NCBI GenBank assembly: GCA_023410905.1
Contig: JAEYPL010000173.1
Coordinates: 4,915 to 68,914 of the forward strand
Source: Pseudomonadota bacterium
Lineage (GTDB): Bacteria > Pseudomonadota > Alphaproteobacteria > Rhizobiales > Hyphomicrobiaceae
DNA: 64,000 bases
Reading direction: 5' to 3'
The translations under genes were made by a program, and so were the position numbers. The notes beneath the pieces were generated by a model, which was not told the origin of the DNA, searched no databases, and worked only from the letters and a program-made list of their open reading frames with translations. Positions 26,707 through 35,293 of the stretch are shown one piece after another. How positions within the stretch are numbered: position 1 is the first letter of the stretch; each line of letters begins with the position of its first letter.

Positions 26707-27594
26707 TCAGGTCTTCTGTTTGCCGCTGAGCGATCGGTAGACCTGAACGACCTGGCTGTCATCGTGATAGCCGAGGCCCATGCCGGCAGCGGCGAGATAC
26801 TGCTGATGCGCGGCGGCCGCAATCGGCAGACCCATGCGCAGGGCGCGGCCGGAGTCGAGCACGAGGCCGAGATCCTTCACGAAGATCTCGATAGCACTCG
26901 TCACCACGTCGTCGTTGTCGACCATGCGCGGACCGCGTGCCTTGAGCATCCAGCTCCCCGCCGCCGAGCCCGTCAGCAGTTCCAGCGCAACCTTCGTATC
27001 GACGCCCGCGCGCTCGGCGAATGCGATGGCCTCTGCTGCAACAGCAAGATTGGCACCCGCCATGAGCTGGTTCACGATCTTCATGGCCGAGCCTTGGCCG
27101 GGCTTCTGGCCGAGATAGAAAAGGTTCGAGCCCATGGCTTCGAGCATGGGGCGTGCGGCATCGAATGTCGCTTGCGGTGCGGCCGCCATGATGGTGAGCG
27201 CGCCGCCCTTGGCACCTGTCACGCCACCCGAGACCGGCGCATCCACGAATTTGCGTCCACTCGCTTCGACACGTCTGGCAATATCCTCGACACGGCCCGG
27301 TGCGCACGTCGCCATGAGAACGACCGTTGCGCCCGCTGGCAGCGCCTCGAGCGTACCGCCTTTGAATAGAATGCTTTCTGCCTGATCGGCATTGACGACC
27401 ATCAGCACGAGCGCTTCGGCGCCTTTAGCAGCTTCGGCCGCGCTTGCCGCAGCGTGACCGCCGTTCTTCACGAGCCGGTCGATGGCTTCACGGCGGATGT
27501 CGTATCCAACGACACGCCACTGCTTCGAAACAAGGGTCTCGGCCATCTCCGCGCCCATGGCGCCGAGGCCGACGAATGCGATGGTTCCTGGCAT
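26707..27594 (-). CDS. NAD(P)-dependent 3-hydroxyisobutyrate/L-threonate dehydrogenase-family enzyme
   Basis: The 295-residue beta-hydroxyacid dehydrogenase has the dinucleotide motif AFVGLGAMGAEMAETL at its N-terminus, the substrate signature DAPVSGGVTGAKGGALTIM near 120, and the catalytic lysine in GSAMKIVNQLMAGAN near residue 170. It likely oxidises a 3-hydroxyacid. The overall look is closest to L-threonate dehydrogenase (LtnD)-like proteins, although the partner kinase and aldolase genes of that pathway are absent. It is the first gene of a two-gene operon with the lyase. Confidence 0.82.
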   Translation of the reverse strand: MPGTIAFVGLGAMGAEMAETLVSKQWRVVGYDIRREAIDRLVKNGGHAAASAAEAAKGAEALVLMVVNADQAESILFKGGTLEALPAGATVVLMATCAPGRVEDIARRVEASGRKFVDAPVSGGVTGAKGGALTIMAAAPQATFDAARPMLEAMGSNLFYLGQKPGQGSAMKIVNQLMAGANLAVAAEAIAFAERAGVDTKVALELLTGSAAGSWMLKARGPRMVDNDDVVTSAIEIFVKDLGLVLDSGRALRMGLPIAAAAHQQYLAAAGMGLGYHDDSQVVQVYRSLSGKQKT

Positions 27595-27966
27595 GGTTCC
27601 TCCCGGTCATTGGGCCGGTCTCAGCTCGGCCTGTTTCTTCGATAGCGTTCTACTGCGGGGGATGAGCAGGTTAAAGCCTCGTGTTGCGGCGTGCTGCATT
27701 GCACCGACGAACAGTATGCGAACTGCTCTTGCCTTGGACAAAATGCCGGTCCAACATGCTTGAGCGCGATCGCCTCATGTGGGTGCGATAGCATTCATAT
27801 GAGGCGTGAAACGCGCTCTGAACTCACGTTTGGAGCATGCTTCATGTTTCAGATGGCTGTGCCGCGCACTTCCATCTGAAAAATGATCATGCTCTGGGCC
27901 GCGCGGCCTCAACTCAGGCGCGGGGCGCGGCACACGTCCTTGCGCCTGAGCGACAAGGAGGAACCC
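27595..27966. other. Divergent intergenic region upstream of the EF-G-like gene
   Basis: This 372-base stretch separates the dehydrogenase (minus) from the EF-G-like gene (plus). It is more A/T-rich than the surrounding genes and has no convincing coding frame. It contains the compound hairpin at 27847-27881 and a strong AAGGAGG at 27955-27961. A weak -35/-10 pair (TTGGAC at 27734, TGCTTG at 27757) is not convincing. Confidence 0.45.
27847..27881. promoter_or_regulatory. Compound hairpin in the leader of the EF-G-like gene
   Basis: TTTCAGATGG (27847-27856) pairs perfectly with CCATCTGAAA (27872-27881). Inside the loop GTGC and GCAC form a further 4-bp stem around a CGC loop, with a 2x2 internal loop between the stems. 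It ends 85 bases before the start codon. There is no T-run on either strand, so it is more likely an operator or an RNA control element than a terminator. Confidence 0.55.
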
Positions 27967-30018
27967 ATGGGGCTTGAACCCAACGGCAGTGCAACGCGCA
28001 GCGCCCGCGCAATCGCGATCCTTGGTCCTTATCTTTCCGGTAAAACAACTCTCCTCGAATCAATCCTCGCCCGGACCGGCGCCGTAACGCGCCAGGGGGC
28101 GATCGCCGACAAGAACACGGTTGGCGACAATGTGCCCGAAGCGCGCGACCACGGCATGAGCGTCGAGGTCAACGTAGCCGATGTGGAATTCCTGGGGGAT
28201 CGCTTCACATTCATCGACTGCCCGGGCTCCATCGAGTTCCAGGCGGAGGCCAATGCGGTACTGGCCGGCTGCGATGCTGCCGTGGTCGTCTGCGAGCCCG
28301 ATCCCAAGCGCGTGCCGGCGCTCCAGCTCATTCTCAAACAGCTCGAGGATCGCGGCATTCCGCATTTTCTCTTCCTCAACAAGATCGACAGTTTCGAAAC
28401 GCCGGTGCGCGAGATCCTGCCGATGCTGCAGCCGGCGAGCACCAAGCCGCTCGTGCTGCGACAGATCCCTGTCTGGGAGAACGGCATCGCGACGGGCTTC
28501 GTCGATCTCGCGCTCGAACGCGCCTTCGTCTACCGCGAGCACGCGCCGTCCGAAGTCGTTCCGATGCCGGACGCGCTCGAGCCGCGTAAGCAGGAAGCGC
28601 GCTTCCACATGCTCGAGCAGCTCGCCGACTACGACGACGAGCTCATGGAGCAGCTGTTGAGCGACTTGCCGCCGCCGCGCGACAGGGTGTTCGAGGATCT
28701 TGCCAAGGAAATGCGCGAGGGTCTCATATGTCCGGTCCTGCTAGGCTCGGCCGAGAACGGCAATGGCATTGTGCGGCTCCTGAAGGCGCTGCGTCACGAG
28801 GCGCCGTTCGTTACGCATACGGCGGAGCGTCTCGGCGTTGGTGACGCCAAATCGGCCGTGCAGATCCTCAAGACTGTCTACACGGCGCACGGTGGCAAGT
28901 TGTCGATTGCGCGCGTTCTTGCGGGCGATATCCCGGATGGCGCGACGCTCTTCGGACCGCGGGGAGATGATCGCGTTGCCGGCATATTCTCGATGGTGGG
29001 CCAGGATGCGCGCAAGCTTACCGGCGCCAAGCGCGGCGACACCGTGGCTCTCGGTCGGCTGGAGGGCGCCCGCACAGGCGAAACGCTCTCGGCGGAAAAG
29101 AGCGGCATTGCGCAGATCGAACGTCCCGAACAGGCCGCACCTGTTTACGGCGTCGCCATCGAGCTCAAGGACCGCAAGGACGAGGTCAAGCTGAGCGCCG
29201 CGCTCGCCAAGCTCATGGAGGAAGATCCCTCGGTGCGGCTCGACCACGCGGCCGAGACGCATCAGATGGTGCTCTGGGGACAGGGCGAGATGCATCTCCG
29301 CGTAGCCATGGAGCGCCTCAAGCGCAAGTACGGCATCGATGCGGGCACGCGCCGCCGCCAGATTCCTTACAAGGAGACGATCAAGGCCAGCGTCTCGATC
29401 CGCGGGCGGCACAAGAAGCAGTCGGGCGGCCATGGCCAGTTCGGCGATGTGGTCGTCGAGATCAAACCGCTACGGCGCGGTGAGGGTTTTCTGTTCGACG
29501 ACACCATCACGGGTGGCGTGGTGCCGAAGCAGTTCATCCCCTCGGTCGAGATCGGCGTACGCGACTATCTCGTGCACGGGCCGCTCGGCTTTCCGGTGGT
29601 GGATGTTGCGGTCACGCTGACGGACGGCTCCTATCACAGCGTCGACAGCTCCGACATGGCCTTCCGGCAGGCGGGCCGGCTTGCGATGTCGGAGGGCATG
29701 CCGAAGTGCGGGCCGGTATTGCTCGAGCCGGTGATGGCGGTCGATATCGTGGTGCCTTCGGAGGCGACGTCGCGCATCAATGCGATGATCTCGCAGCGGC
29801 GGGGCCAGATTCTCGGCTTCGATGCGCGCCCCGACTGGCCGGGCTGGGATGTCGTCCAGGCGCGCGTGCCTGAAACGGAGATCCAGGACTTGATCGTGGA
29901 GCTGCGCTCTGCGACGGCGGGCGTCGGTTCCTTTGCGGCGAAGTTCGATCATCTCGCCGAGCTTACTGGGCGTCTGGCGGATCAGGTACTGGCGGCGCAG
30001 AAAGAGGCAGCTGCTTAG
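27967..30018 (+). CDS. Elongation factor G-like GTPase (EF-G paralogue)
   Basis: The 683-residue protein has the EF-G domain order: G domain, domain II (PDGATLFGPRGDDRVAGIF), domain III with GQGEMHLRVAMERLKRKYG, then domains IV-V. It departs from canonical EF-G in the G domain. The P-loop is GPYLSGKTT (20-28) and the switch II motif is DCPGS (84-88) instead of DTPGH, so the catalytic histidine is Ser88. NKID is intact. It is likely a second, specialised EF-G rather than the essential FusA, which normally lies in the str operon. The ATG at 27967 follows a strong AAGGAGG. Confidence 0.85.
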   Translation: MGLEPNGSATRSARAIAILGPYLSGKTTLLESILARTGAVTRQGAIADKNTVGDNVPEARDHGMSVEVNVADVEFLGDRFTFIDCPGSIEFQAEANAVLAGCDAAVVVCEPDPKRVPALQLILKQLEDRGIPHFLFLNKIDSFETPVREILPMLQPASTKPLVLRQIPVWENGIATGFVDLALERAFVYREHAPSEVVPMPDALEPRKQEARFHMLEQLADYDDELMEQLLSDLPPPRDRVFEDLAKEMREGLICPVLLGSAENGNGIVRLLKALRHEAPFVTHTAERLGVGDAKSAVQILKTVYTAHGGKLSIARVLAGDIPDGATLFGPRGDDRVAGIFSMVGQDARKLTGAKRGDTVALGRLEGARTGETLSAEKSGIAQIERPEQAAPVYGVAIELKDRKDEVKLSAALAKLMEEDPSVRLDHAAETHQMVLWGQGEMHLRVAMERLKRKYGIDAGTRRRQIPYKETIKASVSIRGRHKKQSGGHGQFGDVVVEIKPLRRGEGFLFDDTITGGVVPKQFIPSVEIGVRDYLVHGPLGFPVVDVAVTLTDGSYHSVDSSDMAFRQAGRLAMSEGMPKCGPVLLEPVMAVDIVVPSEATSRINAMISQRRGQILGFDARPDWPGWDVVQARVPETEIQDLIVELRSATAGVGSFAAKFDHLAELTGRLADQVLAAQKEAAA

Positions 30019-30103
30019 TTCTCTTGTTTGACCGGCGCAAGGGCCGGCGCGTGGTCGCGCGCTCATGAAGAGGGAGTGACATAGATCGCAGCCGCGACAT
30101 GTC

Positions 30104-30219
30104 CCTTCTCCCCGTCCTTCACGGGGAGAAGGTTAGGATGAGGGGCGGCGCAATCGCTGACGTTTCCGGATGCCGCCGCCCCTCACCCTAGCCCTCTCCC
30201 CGCAAGAACGGGGAGAGGG
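30104..30219. repeat. Three-hairpin intergenic palindromic repeat, copy 2
   Basis: Three adjacent stems are visible: a perfect 12-bp stem (30104-30115 with 30121-30132), an 11-bp stem around a 23-base loop (30140-30150 with 30174-30184), and an 11-bp stem (30192-30202 with 30209-30219). It lies between the convergent EF-G-like and UspA-like genes. The layout, including TTAGG/CCCTA-like joints around the middle stem, parallels the element at 5501-5597. It is probably a dispersed non-coding repeat; here it could also serve as a bidirectional terminator. Confidence 0.75.
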
Positions 30220-30228
30220 AATAAATGC

Positions 30229-31092
30229 TCAACGCATCAAGAACAGCGGACATTCGAGCGCGGAGACGAGGTCGCGGAGATCGCCGTGGGCTGGCACGAG
30301 AATGCCGCCGAAGTGCGCGATCAGGAAACCGCCGTGCAGTCGCCGGATGGCCTCCGCGAGTGCGGCCGGCGCGCCTTGATCGATCTGGCAACGCAATAGC
30401 AGCACTTTCGCCTGATCACCGAGCGCGAGGCGCGTCTGCTCCTCGAGATGCTGCGCGTCGTGCGCGTTGTCCGACAGCAGCATGGCCATGACGACACCGC
30501 CCGTGACGCTCGACATGCGCTCGGCGGCGCGCAGCATGGGCGGAAGATGATCCGGGCTCTCGATGACGGCGATGACAGGACCCCGGGTGCGGCGTGCCTT
30601 CGGACCGACCAGCATCAGGCCGGTATAGCCGGCGACATTGGCGAACAGCTCTGAAAGCCGCGTACCCTGCCCGGGCGCCAGCACATCCGCGAGCGCGACG
30701 ACGTTCCATGGCCCGTCCTCGGCGCAGGCCTTGGCGAGGGCCTGCATGGGATCGTCACGCACGACACGCGTGCGGAGCGGGACCTTGGCTTCCTGCGCCA
30801 GCGCCTCGACGCGGCGGCAGAGCGCGCGGCCCGCGAGCCGCAGGTCGCGCTCGATCGCGTCGCGCGATAGGGCGCGGCTCTTCGATCCCGTGAGCGAGAT
30901 TTCGCGCGCAAAGGGATAGCTCGCCATGTCGTAGAGCTGGAGATCCTCCACGAAGAGACTCTCGATCTCGGAGTGGAAGGCCTGCGCAATGCGGACAGCG
31001 GCCTCGAGCGCAACCGAATTTGGATGTCCCGACGTAATGTGCAGCACGACACGTCCGCGCTGCTCGCCTGCTTCGGCGACGTGCATGATCAT
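30229..31092 (-). CDS. UspA-like universal stress protein, tandem-domain
   Basis: The 287-residue protein looks like two universal-stress-protein domains. The first half starts with a beta strand and helix (VVLHITSGHPNSVALEAAVRIA) and has an FVEDLQLYD segment. The second half repeats the pattern with VIAVIESPDHLPPMLRAAERM and ends in a Usp-like CPLFLMR. An ATP-binding GxxGxxxxG motif is not clear, so nucleotide binding is uncertain. The start overlaps the Lon-like stop by four bases (ATGA), indicating coupled translation. Family assignment is moderate. Confidence 0.6.
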   Translation of the reverse strand: MIMHVAEAGEQRGRVVLHITSGHPNSVALEAAVRIAQAFHSEIESLFVEDLQLYDMASYPFAREISLTGSKSRALSRDAIERDLRLAGRALCRRVEALAQEAKVPLRTRVVRDDPMQALAKACAEDGPWNVVALADVLAPGQGTRLSELFANVAGYTGLMLVGPKARRTRGPVIAVIESPDHLPPMLRAAERMSSVTGGVVMAMLLSDNAHDAQHLEEQTRLALGDQAKVLLLRCQIDQGAPAALAEAIRRLHGGFLIAHFGGILVPAHGDLRDLVSALECPLFLMR

Positions 31093-33644
31093 GTGAACGG
31101 CTTTCCGTTTTCGCTGCTGGGAGCGCTGTCGCTGCCGCCGGATTCGGAGCGGCGGGAGAAGGCGCGACCCCGTTCGGCAAAACTGCGAAGCTTCTCCTCG
31201 ACCTTGCGATTTATGCTGCCAGCTTCGAATTCTCCATCATCGCCACGTGTGCCGGCTTTGACGCCGGTCAAAATCTCGATGCCCTGGTCGATCGTATCGA
31301 CGGCATGGACTGCGAACTTGCCTGATTTTACGGCTTCGACAACGTCCTCACGCAGCATGAGATGCTGAACATTCGCACGCGGAACGAGCACGCCCTGATC
31401 GCCAGTGAGGCCGCGCGCCCTGCAGACATCGAAGAAGCCTTCGATCTTCTCGTTGACGCCGCCGATGGCCTGCACCTCGCCCCATTGGTTGACCGAGCCT
31501 GTCACGGCATAGGACTGCTTGATCGGCACTTCCGAGAGGGCCGATATGAGCGCGTAGAGTTCGGTCGAGGAAGCGCTGTCGCCATCGACGCCGCCATAGG
31601 ACTGCTCGAAGACCAGCGTGGCCGCGAGCGCGAGCGGCACATCGAGGGCGTAGCGGCCTGCGAGATAGCCCCAGAGGATCATCACGCCCTTGGTGTGAAG
31701 CGCACCGCCGAGCTTGGCTTCACGCTCGATATCGGTCACGCGACCGGAGCCCATGCGCACGCGCGCGGTGATGCGGCTCGGGCGTCCGAAAGCGAAATCA
31801 CCGAGCTGGAGGACGGCAAGGCCATTGATCTGCCCGACCTTGGCACCCGTCGTGTCGACCAGCACGATCTGGCGCTCGATGGTCTCCTGGGCGCGGTCGC
31901 GCAGCCGGTCCGAGCGCTGAACGCTCTCGTCGATAGCCTGCGCGACATCCGCGCGGGTGGTCACGTCGCGACCTGCCTGCGCCGCCCAGTAATCGGCCTC
32001 GCGCACGAGGTCGGCAATGCGGCCGATCTCGATGGAAAGTTTTTCGCGGTCGGAGGCGAGGCGCGCGCCCTCCTCGATGATGCGCGCGACGGCGGGTGCA
32101 TCGAGCGGCTTGATCTTGTGCTCCGTAACGATCGATGCAATCAGGCGGGCATAGGCCTGATCGTTCTCGGTGGAGCGCGGGATCGAGTCGTCGAAGTCTG
32201 CCTGCACCTTGAAGAAGCGCGAGAAGTCCGGATCGGCCTGAGCGAGCAGGTAATAGAGCTCGCGATCGCCGAGCAGGAAGACCTTGGTCTCGAAGGGAAT
32301 GGGCTCGGGATCGAGCGACTGCGTCGACATCATGCCCGCCATCTCGGAGGGCTGCTCGATGCGGATCTCGCGCGCCTTGATGGTGCGCTTGAGCGCTTCC
32401 CATGCAAAAGGCGACATCAGCAGCTTGCGCGCGTCGATCATGAGATAGCCGCCGTTCGCCTTGTGCAGCGCGCCCGGCTTGATGAGCAGAAAGTCCGTCA
32501 CGAGCGCGCCCATCTGGGCAATATGCTCGACGCGGCCGATGAGGTTGCCGTAGGTCGGATTCAGTTCCTCGACGAGAGGCGCGACGGGGGCATCGTCCCC
32601 GTTGTGCGAGACCATCGGGTTGACCATGTAGCGGCGGAAACGAGGATCGCGCGCCGTGTCAGCCGGCTGCTTGACCATCTCGTTCTCCTCGCCGGCGGGC
32701 GCCAGGAAAAGCCCGACGTTGCGGATGAGATCGCGACCGACGGCGTCGAGATAGCTCAATACTTCCGGCTGGTCGCTGAAGGATGCCGCGAGGTCGTCCA
32801 GCGCCTCGTGTACGGCGAGCGCCGCGATCTCCTCGTTGAGCTCGCTCAGCTTGGCGCGCCGCTGCTTGTCCGTTTTGGGTAGCTTCTCGATGATCTCGGC
32901 GAGCTCTTTCTGCAGGGCTTCGATGCGCTGCTCGATCTGCTTGCGCATGGTCTCGGGCAGCGTATTGAAGACCTCGGGCTTGACGATCTTGCCCTCGTGC
33001 ATCGGCGCCATGGCAAAGCCGGTGGGCGTGCGCAGAATGGTGATGTTCTGGCCGTTCGCCTTGGTATTGAGCGCCTCGAAGGCCTGCTCCTGGCCTGAGC
33101 GGAATTCCTCGTCGATCGCGCGGCGACGCGTCTGATAGTCCTCGCCCTCGAACATGGCGGGGAGCGTGTTTCTCAACTCGTCGATCGCCGCGATCATGCC
33201 CTTCACGAGCGCGCGCGCGCGACCGGGCGGCAGCTTCAGCGCGCGCGGCCTGTTCGGCGTCTCGAAGTTGTTGACGTAGACCCAATCGGGCGGGATCGAC
33301 AGATCCTTGAGTTTGCGCTCGAGATGCTGGCGAACGGCCGTCGTCTTGCCGGACGCGGCGGGGCCGAGCACGAAGATGTTGAAATCGTGGCTCGCCATGT
33401 CGGCGCCGAACTGGATAGCCTTGAGCGCGCGATCCTGGCCGATGAGGCCGCGCGCGGGTTCCAGCTCGGAGGTGGTTTTGAAGCCGAGCGCGGCCGGGTC
33501 CACAACACGCCGGAGCTCAGCGATGGCGAGCGGTGTGTGCGACGGCGCAGTCGTAAGACCAGCAGCGGTGGGCGCCTGCGTGGTGGTGGCCTTGGCCTCC
33601 TCAGGCTTGTCGCTTTTGGAGGGCTGAGATTTCCAGAAGGCCAT
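31089..33644 (-). CDS. Lon-like ATP-dependent protease (LonB/YcbZ-type)
   Basis: The 851-residue protein combines an AAA ATPase part (Walker A GPAASGKTT at 94-102, followed by a long helical insert rich in Glu/Lys around 230-290) with a C-terminal Lon-type peptidase. The catalytic serine lies in GVDGDSASSTEL near residue 688 and the lysine in GGVNEKIEGFF near 730. It lacks the N-terminal LAN domain of classical Lon, so it is the YcbZ/LonH-like type with unknown substrates. It sits 108 bases downstream of zapE and is translationally coupled to the UspA-like gene, suggesting a stress protein-quality role. Confidence 0.85.
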   Translation of the reverse strand: MAFWKSQPSKSDKPEEAKATTTQAPTAAGLTTAPSHTPLAIAELRRVVDPAALGFKTTSELEPARGLIGQDRALKAIQFGADMASHDFNIFVLGPAASGKTTAVRQHLERKLKDLSIPPDWVYVNNFETPNRPRALKLPPGRARALVKGMIAAIDELRNTLPAMFEGEDYQTRRRAIDEEFRSGQEQAFEALNTKANGQNITILRTPTGFAMAPMHEGKIVKPEVFNTLPETMRKQIEQRIEALQKELAEIIEKLPKTDKQRRAKLSELNEEIAALAVHEALDDLAASFSDQPEVLSYLDAVGRDLIRNVGLFLAPAGEENEMVKQPADTARDPRFRRYMVNPMVSHNGDDAPVAPLVEELNPTYGNLIGRVEHIAQMGALVTDFLLIKPGALHKANGGYLMIDARKLLMSPFAWEALKRTIKAREIRIEQPSEMAGMMSTQSLDPEPIPFETKVFLLGDRELYYLLAQADPDFSRFFKVQADFDDSIPRSTENDQAYARLIASIVTEHKIKPLDAPAVARIIEEGARLASDREKLSIEIGRIADLVREADYWAAQAGRDVTTRADVAQAIDESVQRSDRLRDRAQETIERQIVLVDTTGAKVGQINGLAVLQLGDFAFGRPSRITARVRMGSGRVTDIEREAKLGGALHTKGVMILWGYLAGRYALDVPLALAATLVFEQSYGGVDGDSASSTELYALISALSEVPIKQSYAVTGSVNQWGEVQAIGGVNEKIEGFFDVCRARGLTGDQGVLVPRANVQHLMLREDVVEAVKSGKFAVHAVDTIDQGIEILTGVKAGTRGDDGEFEAGSINRKVEEKLRSFAERGRAFSRRSESGGSDSAPSSENGKPFT

Positions 33645-33752
33645 GCAACATTACTCCTCGCCAACTTGGCGTTCACTCACCGGCGCCCGAGGCGCCTCGG
33701 AGGAAAACGCACCGGCGCCACGCGGTCAACCCATCGCCGGAAACGCCGTCCA

Positions 33753-34907
33753 CTATGCCTGCTGAGCTGTCGGCGCGCTGCTGGGCGCTTCGGCATCAGG
33801 GGCAGCGATCCGATCGGTGCGGCTCTCGAGATAAGCCTCGCTGCGCATCTCGATGAGGCGGCTCACCGTGCGCTCGAAGAGCACTGCCGCATCACCCGCC
33901 GGATAGAGATCCTGCGGCTCGGCTTCGGCCGAGGCGATAAGCCCTACGCGGCTGTCATATAGTGTGTCGATCAGATTGATGAACCGGCGTGCCTCGTTGC
34001 GCTTTTCCGGCGGCAGCTTGGGTATGCCTTCGATGATCACCGTATGGAAGGCATGCGCGATGTGGAGATAGTCCAGGGAGCCGAGCGGCTTGGCGCACAG
34101 ATCGTCGAACGTGAAATACGCAACGCCGCGGGCCGCCTCGGGGACATTGAGCGTGCGCCCCTTCACGTCGAGCGTCATCGGCTTGCCCTTCCACACACCC
34201 GTGAGGCGCGTGAACGCAGCTCTGAGCGCGCGGCGCGGATCAGAATTGGCCGGTGTGAAGTAAAGTGGCTGGCCGGCGAGCTTCTCGAGCCGGAAATCCT
34301 TCGCGGCACCGAGTTCGACCACTTCCATATGCTGCTCGATGAGATCGATGGAGGGCAGGAAGAGCTGGCGGTTGAGGCCGTTCAGGTAGAGGCCGCGTGG
34401 CGGTTGGTTCGACGTAGCGACCATCACGACCTGGCGTTCGAACAGGCCCTTGAACAGTCGGCCGAGGATCATCGCGTCGGCGATGTCGGTCACATGAAGT
34501 TCATCGAAGCACAGGAGCTGCGCTTCGTCGGCAATGGCGTTCGCGACATGCGGCAGAGGATCGCCGCTGACAGTCTTGCGCGCCGTCCCGATGCGATCGT
34601 GCGTTTCGGCCATGAACTCGTGGAAGTGGATGCGTCGCTTCGGCGCGAATTGAACCGTGTCGAAGAACAGATCCATGAGCATGGTCTTGCCGCGGCCGAC
34701 CTTGCCGTGGATGTAAAGGCCGCGTGGCGTCGGTCGCTTAGTGGCGAAGAGGTTCGCAAGCTTCCAGCCGCCATTCGTCGGACGCCAGTCCTTCAGCTCG
34801 ACGGCAAGCGCATCGAGGCGGGCCGCGACCGCGGCTTGCGCTTCATCGAAGCTCGCTTCTCCGGCTTCGACGCGCGCATTGTATCGTGCAAGTGGGCTCG
34901 CGCTCAT
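33753..34907 (-). CDS. zapE: Cell division protein ZapE (AFG1-like ATPase)
   Basis: The 384-residue P-loop ATPase has Walker A GKVGRGKT (68-75), Walker B LLCFDELHVTDIADAMIL, and the AFG1 end VSRLIEMRSEAYL. ZapE helps constrict the FtsZ ring under stress in E. coli; the mitochondrial homologue AFG1 acts in protein quality control. I chose the ATG at 34907 (MSASPLARYNARVEAGE). The open frame reaches 35339, but the extra 144 codons have no family similarity and overlap the livG start. It precedes the Lon-like gene on the same strand. Confidence 0.9.
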   Translation of the reverse strand: MSASPLARYNARVEAGEASFDEAQAAVAARLDALAVELKDWRPTNGGWKLANLFATKRPTPRGLYIHGKVGRGKTMLMDLFFDTVQFAPKRRIHFHEFMAETHDRIGTARKTVSGDPLPHVANAIADEAQLLCFDELHVTDIADAMILGRLFKGLFERQVVMVATSNQPPRGLYLNGLNRQLFLPSIDLIEQHMEVVELGAAKDFRLEKLAGQPLYFTPANSDPRRALRAAFTRLTGVWKGKPMTLDVKGRTLNVPEAARGVAYFTFDDLCAKPLGSLDYLHIAHAFHTVIIEGIPKLPPEKRNEARRFINLIDTLYDSRVGLIASAEAEPQDLYPAGDAAVLFERTVSRLIEMRSEAYLESRTDRIAAPDAEAPSSAPTAQQA

Positions 34908-35293
34908 GATCTCAGCGTGCGGGCGGGACCGTTTGAATTGCGGACGATCTCGGAATTCCAGCCTTCGGCGGCAGAATGCCCGCGTCGGTAGGGTTCGATC
35001 GAGTGTTGAGCTAGCCCCTCTCGGAGGCAGGGTCAAGCATTCGAGGCCGAGGGGCCTCTCGCGTGCAACGCGGGGTTGCGTCGAAACCGCTATCCGTTCG
35101 CTCTGCGCGCCCGTTCGCGGGGCGGACTGTTGGTATGCCAGCGACAGTGCCAGGGAGAACAAGGCACTGGACGCGCCGGGTGAAACGCGGCAAGCTGCCG
35201 CCAAATTCGCAGGTGTCGGCGGGTTCGCGGACAAATAATGCGATGATGATGAGCGGTCGGCACGAAGCTGCTGCCTGTGATGGGAGGGAATGA
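34908..35293. other. Divergent intergenic region zapE/livG
   Basis: This 386-base gap should hold promoters for zapE (minus) and the first liv operon (plus). It contains an inverted repeat CAGTGCC (35145-35151) / GGCACTG (35163-35169) with an 11-base spacer. A shorter one (AGGCC/GGCCT) lies around 35043. An A/T-rich AAATAATG at 35234 may mark a -10 region, but I find no matching -35. A GGGAGGG precedes the GTG start of the ATPase gene. No convincing gene is present. Confidence 0.4.

Noticed and set aside
31362..32882. 506-codon plus-strand frame over the Lon-like gene
   Set aside because: It is a shadow frame; the minus strand encodes an intact AAA/Lon protease.
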